DNA of 64,000 nt from assembly GCA_037893245.1 (NCBI GenBank), contig JBAIAA010000599.1, positions 434,001-498,000 on the forward strand, in the 5' to 3' direction. This document shows positions 10,929 to 21,416 of the stretch, piece by piece. Under the pieces are notes generated by a model. That model was not told the DNA's origin. It made no database searches and saw only the letters and a program-made list of their open reading frames with translations. This DNA comes from Crossaster papposus (lineage: Eukaryota; Echinodermata; Asteroidea; Velatida; Solasteridae). Each line of letters starts with the position of its first letter. Within the stretch, counting starts at the first letter, position 1. Both the position numbers and the translations under genes were made by a program.

Positions 10929-12016
10929 GCGAGAGCATTCACTTTGTTGAGCAAAATAGTGTGTTCCAATCACAGTATGACTAAGAGCAGTCACTGTGCT
11001 GAACAGAATAGTGAGTGTTCCCATCACAGTGTGACTGCGAGAGCAGTCACTGTGCAGAGCAGAATAGTGAGTATTCCCATCACAGTGTTACAGAGAGCAG
11101 TCAATGTGCTGAGCAGAATAGCAAGTGTTCACATCACAGTGTGACTGAGAGCAGTCACTGTGCTGATCAGAATAGTGAGTGTTCACATCACTATGTGACT
11201 GAGAGCAGTCACTGTGCTGAGCAGAATAGTGAGTGTTCCCATCACAGTGTGACTGAGAGCAGTCACCTGGCTGAGCAGAATAGTGAGTGTTTCCATTGCA
11301 GTGTGACTGTGAGAGCAGTCACTGTGCTGAGCAGAATAGTGAATGTTCCCGCCACAGTGTGACAGAGAGCAGTCACTTCGAAAAACAAAATAGTGAGTGT
11401 TCCAATCACAGTGTGACTGAGAGCAGTCACTGTGCTGAACAGAATAGTGACTGTTCCCGTCACAGTGTGACTGAGAGCTGTCAATGTGCTGAGCAGAATA
11501 GTAAGTGTTCACAACACAGTGTGACTGAGAGCAGTCACTGTGCTGAGCAGAATAGTGAGTGTTCCCGTTACAGTGTGGCTGAGAGCTCTCACTGTGCTGA
11601 GCAGAATAGTGAGTGTTCCCATCACAGTGTGACTGAGAGCAGTCACTGTGTTGAACAGAATAGTGACTTTTCCAATCACAGTGTGACTGTGAGAGCATTC
11701 ACTGTGCTGAGCAGAATAGTGAGTGTTTCCGTTACAGTGTGACTGAGAGCTCTCACTGTGCTGAGCAGAATAGTGAGTGTTCCCATCACAGTGTTACAGA
11801 GAGCAGTCACTGTGCTGAGCAGAATAGTGAGTGTGCCCATCACAGTGTGACTATGAGAGCAGTCACTGTGCTGAGCAGAATAGTGAGTGTTCACATCACA
11901 GTTCGACTGAGAGCAGTCACTGTGCTGAACAGAATAGTGAGTGTTCCAATCACAGTGTGACTGAGAGCAGTCACTGTGCAGAGCAGAATAGTGAGTGTTC
12001 CCATCACAGTGTGACT
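10929..12016. repeat. HOR unit, 1,088 bp
   Basis: L module, then GTGACTGTTCCCG, GCTGTCAATG and GTTCACAACAC, then a short pre-Z block. It has no W, N or CTTAG. A unique GTGACTTTTCCAATC lies near 11666. Its neighbour at 16527-17614 has the same length and order at offset 5,598. Confidence 0.85.
11255..11418 (+). repeat. L module, copy 5
   Basis: First copy followed by GTGACTGTTCCCGTC and GTTCACAACAC. There is a gap of ~4.1 kb since copy 4 because the 8,965 unit lacks the module. Confidence 0.9.
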
Positions 12017-13210
12017 GCGAGAGCATTCACTTTGTTGAGAAAAATAGTGTGTTCCAATCACAGTATGACTAAGAGCAGTCACTGTGCTGAACAGAATAGT
12101 GAGTGTTCCCATCACAGTGTGACTGCGAGAGCAGTCACTGTGCAGAGCAGAATAGTGAGTATTCCCATCACAGTGTTACAGAGAGCAGTCAATGTGCTGA
12201 GCAGAATAGCAAGTGTTCACATCACAGTGTGACTGAGAGCAGTCACTGTGCTGATCAGAATAGTGAGTGTTCACATCACTATGTGACTGAGAGCAGTCAC
12301 TGTGCTGAGCAGAATAGTGAGTGTTCCCATCACAGTGTGACTGAGAGCAGTCACCTGGCTGAGCAGAATAGTGAGTGTTTCCATTGCAGTGTGACTGTGA
12401 GAGCAGTCACTGTGCTGAGCAGAATAGTGAATGTTCCCGCCACAGTGTGACAGAGAGCAGTCACTTCGAAAAACAAAATAGTGAGTGTTCCAATCACAGT
12501 GTGACTGAGAGCAGTCACTGTGCTGAACAGAATAGTGACTGTTCCCGTCACAGTGTGACTGAGAGCTGTCAATGTGCTGAGCAGAATAGTAAGTGTTCAC
12601 AACACAGTGTGACTGAGAGCAGTCACTGTGCTGAGCAGAATAGTGAGTGTTCCCGTTACAGTGTGGCTGAGAGCTCTCACTGTGCTGAGCAGAATAGTGA
12701 GTGTTCCCATCACAGTGTGACTGAGAGCAGTCACTGTGCTGAACAAACTAGTGAGTGTTCCCATCACAGTGTAACTGAGAGCAGTCACTGTGCTGAACAG
12801 AATAGTGAGTGTACCCATCACAGTGTGACTTAGAGCAGTCACTGTGCTGAGCAGAATAGTGAGTGTTCCCATCACAATGCGACTGTGAGAGCAGTCACTG
12901 TGCAGAGCAGAATAGTGAGTGTTCACATCACTATGTGACTGAGAGCAGTCACTGTGCTGAGCAGAATAGTGAGTGTTCCCATCACAGTGTGACTGAGAGC
13001 TGTCACTGTGCTGAGCAGAATAGTGAGTTTTCCCACAACAGTGTGACTGAGAGCAGTCACTGTGCTGAGCAGAATAGTGAGTGTTCCCATCACAGTGTGA
13101 CTGAGAGCAGTCACTGTGCTGAACAGAATAGTGAGTGATCCAATCACAGTGTGACTGAGAGCAGTCACTGTGCAGAGCAGAATAGTGAGTGTTCCCTTCA
13201 CAGTGTGACT
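12017..13210. repeat. HOR unit, 1,194 bp
   Basis: Z here reads GTTGAGAAAAATAG, a variant shared only with the Z at 17615. L module, GTTCACAACAC, CTTAG at 12829, AATGCGACTG, GTGAGTTTTCCCAC and GAGTGATCC near 13134 follow. It is repeated at 17615-18808. Confidence 0.87.
12343..12506 (+). repeat. L module, copy 6
   Basis: 1,088 bp after copy 5 with the same downstream monomers. Confidence 0.9.
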
Positions 13211-13864
13211 GCGAGAGCATTCACTTTGTTGAGCAAAATAGTGTGTTCCAATCACAGTATGACTAAGAGCAGTCACTGTGCTGAACAGAATAGTGAGTGT
13301 TCCCATCACAGTGTGACTGCGAGAGCATTCACTGTGCAGAGCAGAATAGTGAGTATTCCCATCACAGTGTTACAGAGAGTAGTCACTGTGCTAAGCAGAA
13401 TAGTGAGTGTTCCCATCACAATGTGACTGAGAGCAGTCACTGTGCTGAGCAAAATAGTGAGTGTTCCCATCACAGTGTGACTGAGAGCAGTCACTGTGTT
13501 GAACAGAATAGTGAGTGTTCCAATCACAGTGTGACTGTGAGAGCATTCACTGTGCTGAGCAGAATAGTGAGTGTTTCCGTTACAGTGTGACTGAGAGCTC
13601 TCACTGTGCTGAGCAGAATAGTGAGTGTTCCCATCACAGTGTTACAGAGAGCAGTCACTGTGCTGAGCAGAATAGTGAGTGTGCCCATCACAGTGTGACT
13701 ATGAGAGCAGTCACTGTGCTGAGCAGAATAGTGAGTGTTCACATCACAGTTCGACTGAGAGCAGTCACTGTGCTGAACAGAATAGTGAGTGTTCCAATCA
13801 CAGTGTGACTGAGAGCAGTCACTGTGCAGAGCAGAATAGTGAGTGTTCCCATCACAGTGTGACT
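13211..13864. repeat. Short HOR unit, 654 bp
   Basis: It contains Z, CATTCACTGTGCAGAGC, GAGTAGTCACTGTGCTAAGC, an AAAATAG monomer, and then the standard pre-Z block. The middle of the HOR (L, N, W) is absent. Confidence 0.83.
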
Positions 13865-15058
13865 GCGAGAGCATTCACTTTGTTGAGCAAAATAGTGTGT
13901 TCCAATCACAGTATGACTAAGAGCAGTCACTGTGCTGAACAGAATAGTGAGTGTTCCCATCACAGTGTGACTGCGAGAGCAGTCACTGTGCAGAGCAGAA
14001 TAGTGAGTATTCCCATCACAGTGTTACAGAGAGCAGTCAATGTGCTGAGCAGAATAGCAAGTGTTCACATCACAGTGTGACTGAGAGCAGTCACTGTGCT
14101 GATCAGAATAGTGAGTGTTCACATCACTATGTAACTGAGAGCAGTCACTGTGCTGAGCAGAATAGTGAGTGTTCCCATCACAGTGTGACTGAGAGCAGTC
14201 ACCTGGCTGAGCAGAATAGTGAGTGTTTCCATTGCAGTGTGACTGTGAGAGCAGTCACTGTGCTGAGCAGAATAGTGAATGTTCCCGCCACAGTGTGACA
14301 GAGAGCAGTCACTTCGAAAAACAAAATAGTGAGTGTTCCAATCACAGTGTGACTGAGAGCAGTCACTGTGCTGAACAGAATAGTGACTGTTCCCATCACA
14401 GTGTGACTGAGAGCTGTCAATGTGCTGAGCAGAATAGTAAGTGTTCACAACACAGTGTGACTGAGAGCAGTCACTGTGCTGAGCAGAATAGTGAGTGTTC
14501 CCGTTACAGTGTGGCTGAGAGCTCTCACTGTGCTGAGCAGAATAGTGAGTGTTCCCATCACAGTGTGACTGAGAGCAGTCACTGTGCTGAACAAACTAGT
14601 GAGTGTTCCCATCACAGTGTAACTGAGAGCAGTCACTGTGCTGAACAGAATAGTGAGTGTACCCATCACAGTGTGACTTAGAGCAGTCACTGTGCTGAGC
14701 AGAATAGTGAGTGTTCCCATCACAATGCGACTGTGAGAGCAGTCACTGTGCAGAGCAGAATAGTGAGTGTTCACATCACTATGTGACTGAGAGCAGTCAC
14801 TGTGCTGAGCAGAATAGTGAGTGTTCCCATCACAGTGTGACTGAGAGCTGTCACTGTGCTGAGCAGAATAGTGAGTTTTCCCACAACAGTGTGACTGAGA
14901 GCAGTCACTGTGCTGAGCAGAATAGTGAGTGTTCCCATCACAGTTCGACTGAGAGCAGTCACTGTGCTGAACAGAATAGTGAGTGTTCCAATCACAGTGT
15001 GACTGAGAGCAGTCACTGTGCAGAGCAGAATAGTGAGTGTTCCCATCACAGTGTGACT
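13865..15058. repeat. HOR unit, 1,194 bp
   Basis: Same length and order as 12017-13210, but it ends in CAGTTCGACT monomers where that copy has GAGTGATCC. CTATGTAACTG near 14127 is a private change. CTTAG is at 14677. The first ~1 kb is repeated in the next unit at offset 1,194. Confidence 0.85.
14191..14354 (+). repeat. L module, copy 7
   Basis: Downstream monomer reads GTGACTGTTCCCATC, whereas copies 5 and 6 have GTGACTGTTCCCGTC there. Confidence 0.9.
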
Positions 15059-16526
15059 GCGAGAGCATTCACTTTGTTGAGCAAAATAGTGTGTTCCAAT
15101 CACAGTATGACTAAGAGCAGTCACTGTGCTGAACAGAATAGTGAGTGTTCCCATCACAGTGTGACTGCGAGAGCAGTCACTGTGCAGAGCAGAATAGTGA
15201 GTATTCCCATCACAGTGTTACAGAGAGCAGTCAATGTGCTGAGCAGAATAGCAAGTGTTCACATCACAGTGTGACTGAGAGCAGTCACTGTGCTGATCAG
15301 AATAGTGAGTGTTCACATCACTATGTGACTGAGAGCAGTCACTGTGCTGAGCAGAATAGTGAGTGTTCCCATCACAGTGTGACTGAGAGCAGTCACCTGG
15401 CTGAGCAGAATAGTGAGTGTTTCCATTGCAGTGTGACTGTGAGAGCAGTCACTGTGCTGAGCAGAATAGTGAATGTTCCCGCCACAGTGTGACAGAGAGC
15501 AGTCACTTCGAAAAACAAAATAGTGAGTGTTCCAATCACAGTGTGACTGAGAGCAGTCACTGTGCTGAACAGAATAGTGACTGTTCCCATCACAGTGTGA
15601 CTGAGAGCTGTCAATGTGCTGAGCAGAATAGTAAGTGTTCACAACACAGTGTGACTGAGAGCAGTCACTGTGCTGAGCAGAATAGTGAGTGTTCCCGTTA
15701 CAGTGTGGCTGAGAGCTCTCACTGTGCTGAGCAGAATAGTGAGTGTTCCCATCACAGTGTGACTGAGAGCAGTCACTGTGCTGAACAAACTAGTGAGTGT
15801 TCCCATCACAGTGTAACTGAGAGCAGTCACTGTGCTGAACAGAATAGTGAGTGTACCCATCACAGTGTGACTTAGAGCAGTCACTGTGCTGAGCAGAATA
15901 GTGAGTGTTCCCATCACAATGCGACTGTGAGAGCAGTCACTGTGCAGAGCAGAATAGAGAGTGTTCACATCACTATGTGACTGAGAGCAGTCACTGTGCT
16001 GAACAGAATAGTGAGTGTACCCATCACAGTGTGACTTAGAGCAGTCACTGTGCTGAGCAGAATAGTGAGTGTTCCCATCACAATGCGACTGTGAGAGCAG
16101 TCACTGTGCAGAGCAGAATAGAGAGTGTTCACATCACTATGTGACTGAGAGCAGTCACTGTGCTGAGCAGAATAGTGAGTGTTCCCATCACAGTGTGACT
16201 GAGAGCTGTCACTGTGCTGAGCAGAATAGTGAGTTTTCCCACAACAGTGTGACTGAGAGCAGTCACTGTGCTGAGCAGAATAGTGAGTGTTCCCATCACA
16301 GTGTTACAGAGAGCAGTCACTGTGCTGAGCAGAATAGTGAGTGTGCCCATCACAGTGTGACTATGAGAGCAGTCACTGTGCTGAGCAGAATAGTGAGTGT
16401 TCACATCACAGTTCGACTGAGAGCAGTCACTGTGCTGAACAGAATAGTGAGTGTTCCAATCACAGTGTGACTGAGAGCAGTCACTGTGCAGAGCAGAATA
16501 GTGAGTGTTCCCATCACAGTGTGACT
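15059..16526. repeat. HOR unit, 1,468 bp, with an internal 164-bp duplication
   Basis: It begins like the preceding unit. The three-monomer stretch containing GTGTACCC, CTTAG, AATGCGACTG and AATAGAGAGTG then occurs twice, with CTTAG at 15871 and 16035 (54+56+54 = 164 bp apart). AATAGAGAGTG is private to these two copies and the one near 20.3 kb. Confidence 0.87.
15385..15548 (+). repeat. L module, copy 8
   Basis: 1,194 bp after copy 7 with the same CCCATC downstream form. Confidence 0.9.
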
Positions 16527-17614
16527 GCGAGAGCATTCACTTTGTTGAGCAAAATAGTGTGTTCCAATCACAGTATGACTAAGAGCAGTCACTGTGCTGA
16601 ACAGAATAGTGAGTGTTCCCATCACAGTGTGACTGCGAGAGCAGTCACTGTGCAGAGCAGAATAGTGAGTATTCCCATCACAGTGTTACAGAGAGCAGTC
16701 AATGTGCTGAGCAGAATAGCAAGTGTTCACATCACAGTGTGACTGAGAGCAGTCACTGTGCTGATCAGAATAGTGAGTGTTCACATCACTATGTGACTGA
16801 GAGCAGTCACTGTGCTGAGCAGAATAGTGAGTGTTCCCATCACAGTGTGACTGAGAGCAGTCACCTGGCTGAGCAGAATAGTGAGTGTTTCCATTGCAGT
16901 GTGACTGTGAGAGCAGTCACTGTGCTGAGCAGAATAGTGAATGTTCCCGCCACAGTGTGACAGAGAGCAGTCACTTCGAAAAACAAAATAGTGAGTGTTC
17001 CAATCACAGTGTGACTGAGAGCAGTCACTGTGCTGAACAGAATAGTGACTGTTCCCGTCACAGTGTGACTGAGAGCTGTCAATGTGCTGAGCAGAATAGT
17101 AAGTGTTCACAACACAGTGTGACTGAGAGCAGTCACTGTGCTGAGCAGAATAGTGAGTGTTCCCGTTACAGTGTGGCTGAGAGCTCTCACTGTGCTGAGC
17201 AGAATAGTGAGTGTTCCCATCACAGTGTGACTGAGAGCAGTCACTGTGTTGAACAGAATAGTGAGTGTTCCAATCACAGTGTGACTGTGAGAGCATTCAC
17301 TGTGCTGAGCAGAATAGTGAGTGTTTCCGTTACAGTGTGACTGAGAGCTCTCACTGTGTTGAGCAGAATAGTGAGTGTTCCCATCACAGTGTTACAGAGA
17401 GCAGTCACTGTGCTGAGCAGAATAGTGAGTGTGCCCATCACAGTGTGACTATGAGAGCAGTCACTGTGCTGAGCAGAATAGTGAGTGTTCACATCACAGT
17501 TCGACTGAGAGCAGTCACTGTGCTGAACAGAATAGTGAGTGTTCCAATCACAGTGTGACTGAGAGCAGTCACTGTGCAGAGCAGAATAGTGAGTGTTCCC
17601 ATCACAGTGTGACT
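16527..17614. repeat. HOR unit, 1,088 bp
   Basis: Collinear with 10929-12016 at offset 5,598. It lacks the GTGACTTTTCC change of that copy and has a private CTCTCACTGTGTTGAGC near 17353. Confidence 0.85.
16853..17016 (+). repeat. L module, copy 9
   Basis: Downstream CCCGTC form; pairs with copy 5 at offset 5,598. Confidence 0.9.
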
Positions 17615-18808
17615 GCGAGAGCATTCACTTTGTTGAGAAAAATAGTGTGTTCCAATCACAGTATGACTAAGAGCAGTCACTGTGCTGAACAGAATAGTGA
17701 GTGTTCCCATCACAGTGTGACTGCGAGAGCAGTCACTGTGCAGAGCAGAATAGTGAGTATTCCCATTACAGTGTTACAGAGAGCAGTCAATGTGCTGAGC
17801 AGAATAGCAAGTGTTCACATCACAGTGTGACTGAGAGCAGTCACTGTGCTGATCAGAATAGTGAGTGTTCACATCACTATGTGACTGAGAGCAGTCACTG
17901 TGCTGAGCAGAATAGTGAGTGTTCCCATCACAGTGTGACTGAGAGCAGTCACCTGGCTGAGCAGAATAGTGAGTGTTTCCATTGCAGTGTGACTGTGAGA
18001 GCAGTCACTGTGCTGAGCAGAATAGTGAATGTTCCCGCCACAGTGTGACAGAGAGCAGTCACTTCGAAAAACAAAATAGTGAGTGTTCCAATCACAGTGT
18101 GACTGAGAGCAGTCACTGTGCTGAACAGAATAGTGACTGTTCCCGTCACAGTGTGACTGAGAGCTGTCAATGTGCTGAGCAGAATAGTAAGTGTTCACAA
18201 CACAGTGTGACTGAGAGCAGTCACTGTGCTGAGCAGAATAGTGAGTGTTCCCGTTACAGTGTGGCTGAGAGCTCTCACTGTGCTGAGCAGAATAGTGAGT
18301 GTTCCCATCACAGTGTGACTGAGAGCAGTCACTGTGCTGAACAAACTAGTGAGTGTTCCCATCACAGTGTAACTGAGAGCAGTCACTGTGCTGAACAGAA
18401 TAGTGAGTGTACCCATCACAGTGTGACTTAGAGCAGTCACTGTGCTGAGCAGAATAGTGAGTGTTCCCATCACAATGCGACTGTGAGAGCAGTCACTGTG
18501 CAGAGCAGAATAGTGAGTGTTCACATCACTATGTGACTGAGAGCAGTCACTGTGCTGAGCAGAATAGTGAGTGTTCCCATCACAGTGTGACTGAGAGCTG
18601 TCACTGTGCTGAGCAGAATAGTGAGTTTTCCCACAACAGTGTGACTGAGAGCAGTCACTGTGCTGAGCAGAATAGTGAGTGTTCCCATCACAGTGTGACT
18701 GAGAGCAGTCACTGTGCTGAACAGAATAGTGAGTGATCCAATCACAGTGTGACTGAGAGCAGTCACTGTGCAGAGCAGAATAGTGAGTGTTCCCTTCACA
18801 GTGTGACT
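17615..18808. repeat. HOR unit, 1,194 bp
   Basis: Collinear with 12017-13210 at offset 5,598, including the GTTGAGAAAAATAG form of Z and the GAGTGATCC monomer (~18732). A private CCCATTACAGTG occurs near 17763. Confidence 0.86.
17941..18104 (+). repeat. L module, copy 10
   Basis: Pairs with copy 6 at offset 5,598; downstream CCCGTC form. Confidence 0.9.
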
Positions 18809-19404
18809 GCGAGAGCATTCACTTTGTTGAGCAAAATAGTGTGTTCCAATCACAGTATGACTAAGAGCAGTCACTGTGCTGAACAGAATAGTGAGTATTC
18901 CCATCACAGTGTTACAGAGAGTAGTCACTGTGCTAAGCAGAATAGTGAGTGTTCCCATCACAATGTGACTGAGAGCAGTCACTGTGCTGAGCAAAATAGT
19001 GAGTGTTCCCATCACAGTGTGACTGAGAGCAGTCACTGTGTTGAACAGAATAGTGAGTGTTCCAATCACAGTGTGACTGTGAGAGCATTCACTGTGCTGA
19101 GCAGAATAGTGAGTGTTTCCGTTACAGTGTGACTGAGAGCTCTCACTGTGCTGAGCAGAATAGTGAGTGTTCCCATCACAGTGTTACAGAGAGCAGTCAC
19201 TGTGCTGAGCAGAATAGTGAGTGTGCCCACAACAGTGTGACTGAGAGCAGTCACTGTGCTGAGCAGAATAGTGAGTGTTCCCATCACAGTTCGACTGAGA
19301 GCAGTCACTGTGCTGAACAGAATAGTGAGTGTTCCAATCACAGTGTGACTGAGAGCAGTCACTGTGCAGAGCAGAATAGTGAGTGTTCCCATCACAGTGT
19401 GACT
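18809..19404. repeat. Shortest HOR unit, 596 bp
   Basis: Relative to 13211-13864 it has lost one 56-bp monomer: GAACAGAATAGTGAG joins directly to TATTCCC near 18896. It has also replaced the ATGAGAGC 56-mer with a 54-mer (GTGCCCACAACAG near 19223). Those changes give the 58-bp difference. Confidence 0.84.
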
Positions 19405-20598
19405 GCGAGAGCATTCACTTTGTTGAGCAAAATAGTGTGTTCCAATCACAGTATGACTAAGAGCAGTCACTGTGCTGAACAGAATAGTGAGTGTTCCCAT
19501 CACAGTGTGACTGCGAGAGCAGTCACTGTGCAGAGCAGAATAGTGAGTATTCCCATCACAGTGTTACAGAGAGCAGTCAATGTGCTGAGCAGAATAGCAA
19601 GTGTTCACATCACAGTGTGACTGAGAGCAGTCACTGTGCTGATCAGAATAGTGAGTGTTCACATCACTATGTGACTGAGAGCAGTCACTGTGCTGAGCAG
19701 AATAGTGAGTGTTCCCATCACAGTGTGACTGAGAGCAGTCACCTGGCTGAGCAGAATAGTGAGTGTTTCCATTGCAGTGTGACTGTGAGAGCAGTCACTG
19801 TGCTGAGCAGAATAGTGAATGTTCCCGCCACAGTGTGACAGAGAGCAGTCACTTCGAAAAACAAAATAGTGAGTGTTCCAATCACAGTGTGACTGAGAGC
19901 AGTCACTGTGCTGAACAGAATAGTGACTGTTCCCATCACAGTGTGACTGAGAGCTGTCAATGTGCTGAGCAGAATAGTAAGTGTTCACAACACAGTGTGA
20001 CTGAGAGCAGTCACTGTGCTGAGCAGAATAGTGAGTGTTCCCGTTACAGTGTGGCTGAGAGCTCTCACTGTGCTGAGCAGAATAGTGAGTGTTCCCATCA
20101 CAGTGTGACTGAGAGCAGTCACTGTGCTGAACAAACTAGTGAGTGTTCCCATCACAGTGTAACTAAGAGCAGTCACTGTGCTGAACAGAATAGTGAGTGT
20201 ACCCATCACAGTGTGACTTAGAGCAGTCACTGTGCTGAGCAGAATAGTGAGTGTTCCCATCACAATGCGACTGTGAGAGCAGTCACTGTGCAGAGCAGAA
20301 TAGAGAGTGTTCACATCACTATGTGACTGAGAGCAGTCACTGTGCTGAGCAGAATAGTGAGTGTTCCCATCACAGTGTGACTGAGAGCTGTCACTGTGCT
20401 GAGCAGAATAGTGAGTTTTCCCACAACAGTGTGACTGAGAGCAGTCACTGTGCTGAGCAGAATAGTGAGTGTTCCCATCACAGTGTGACTGAGAGCAGTC
20501 ACTGTGCTGAACAGAATAGTGAGTGATCCAATCACAGTGTGACTGAGAGCAGTCACTGTGCAGAGCAGAATAGTGAGTGTTCCCTTCACAGTGTGACT
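19405..20598. repeat. HOR unit, 1,194 bp, last with an L module before the central domain
   Basis: Order as in 12017-13210: L, GTTCACAACAC, CTTAG at 20217, AATGCGACTG, GTGAGTTTTCCCAC, GAGTGATCC (~20522). GTAACTAAGAGC near 20160 is private. AATAGAGAGTG is shared with the 15.9-16.1 kb duplication. Confidence 0.85.
19731..19894 (+). repeat. L module, copy 11
   Basis: Last copy before a 42-kb stretch without the module; downstream CCCATC form as in copies 7 and 8. Confidence 0.9.
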
Positions 20599-21416
20599 GC
20601 GAGAGCATTCACTTTGTTGAGCAAAATAGTGTGTTCCAATCACAGTATGACTAAGAGCAGTCACTGTGCTGAACAGAATAGTGAGTGTTCCCATCACAGT
20701 GTGACTGCGAGAGCATTCACTGTGCAGAGCAGAATAGTGAGTATTCCCATCACAGTGTTACAGAGAGTAGTCACTGTGCTAAGCAGAATAGTGAGTGTTC
20801 CCATCACAATGTGACTGTGAGAGCAGACACTGTGCTGAGCAGAATAGTGAGTGTTCCCATCACTGTGTGACTGTGAGAGCATTCGCTGTGCTGAGCAGAA
20901 TAGTGAGTGTTCCCGTTACAGTGTGACTGAGAGCTCTCTTTGTGCTGAGCAAAATATTGAGTGTTCCCATCACAGTGTGACTGAGAGCAGTCACTGTGCT
21001 GAACAGAATAGTGAGTGTTCCCATCACAGTGTGACTGAGAGCTGTCATTGTGCTGAACAGAATAGTGAGTGTTCCCACAACAGTGTAACTGAGAGCAGTC
21101 ATTATGCTGAGCAGAATAGTGAGTGTTCCAATCACAGTATGGCTAAGAGCAGTCACTCTGCTGAGCAGAATATTGAGTGTTCCCGTTACAGTGTGACTGA
21201 GAGCTATCACTGTGCTGAGCAGAATAGTGAGTGTTCCCATCACAGTGTTACAGAGAGCAGTCACTGTGCTGAGCAGAATAGTGAGTGTGCCCATCACAGT
21301 GTGACTATGAGAGCAGTCACTGTGCTGAGCAGAATAGTGAGTGTTCCAATCACAGTGTGACTGAGAGCAGTCACTGTGCAGAGCAGAATAGTGAGTGTTC
21401 CCATCACAGTGTGACT
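20599..21416. repeat. Transition HOR unit, 818 bp
   Basis: It starts as a left-type unit (CATTCACTGTGCAGAGC, GCTAAGC) and switches to N-type at ~20,940 (CTCTCTTTG, AATATTG, then the N module), before a shortened pre-Z block. Private changes include CATCACTGTGTG near 20861, GAGAGCAGACACTG near 20821 and a CCCGTTAC monomer inside the N module. It is the left junction between HOR families. Confidence 0.83.

Larger units (their letters stand above)
1..20850. repeat. Left HOR domain, L-module type
   Basis: This domain holds 11 of the 12 L modules and 14 complete Z-to-Z intervals. Two lengths dominate from 10.9 kb on: 1,088 (twice) and 1,194 (four times). The N module is present only before ~10 kb. 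A monomer ending GACTTAGAGC, preceded by GTGTACCC, marks 7379, 9343, 12829, 14677, 15871, 16035, 18427 and 20217 (start of CTTAG). The right boundary is where N-type sequence with CTCTCTTTG and AATATTG appears, near 20.94 kb. The exact edge is a judgement. Confidence 0.8.
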
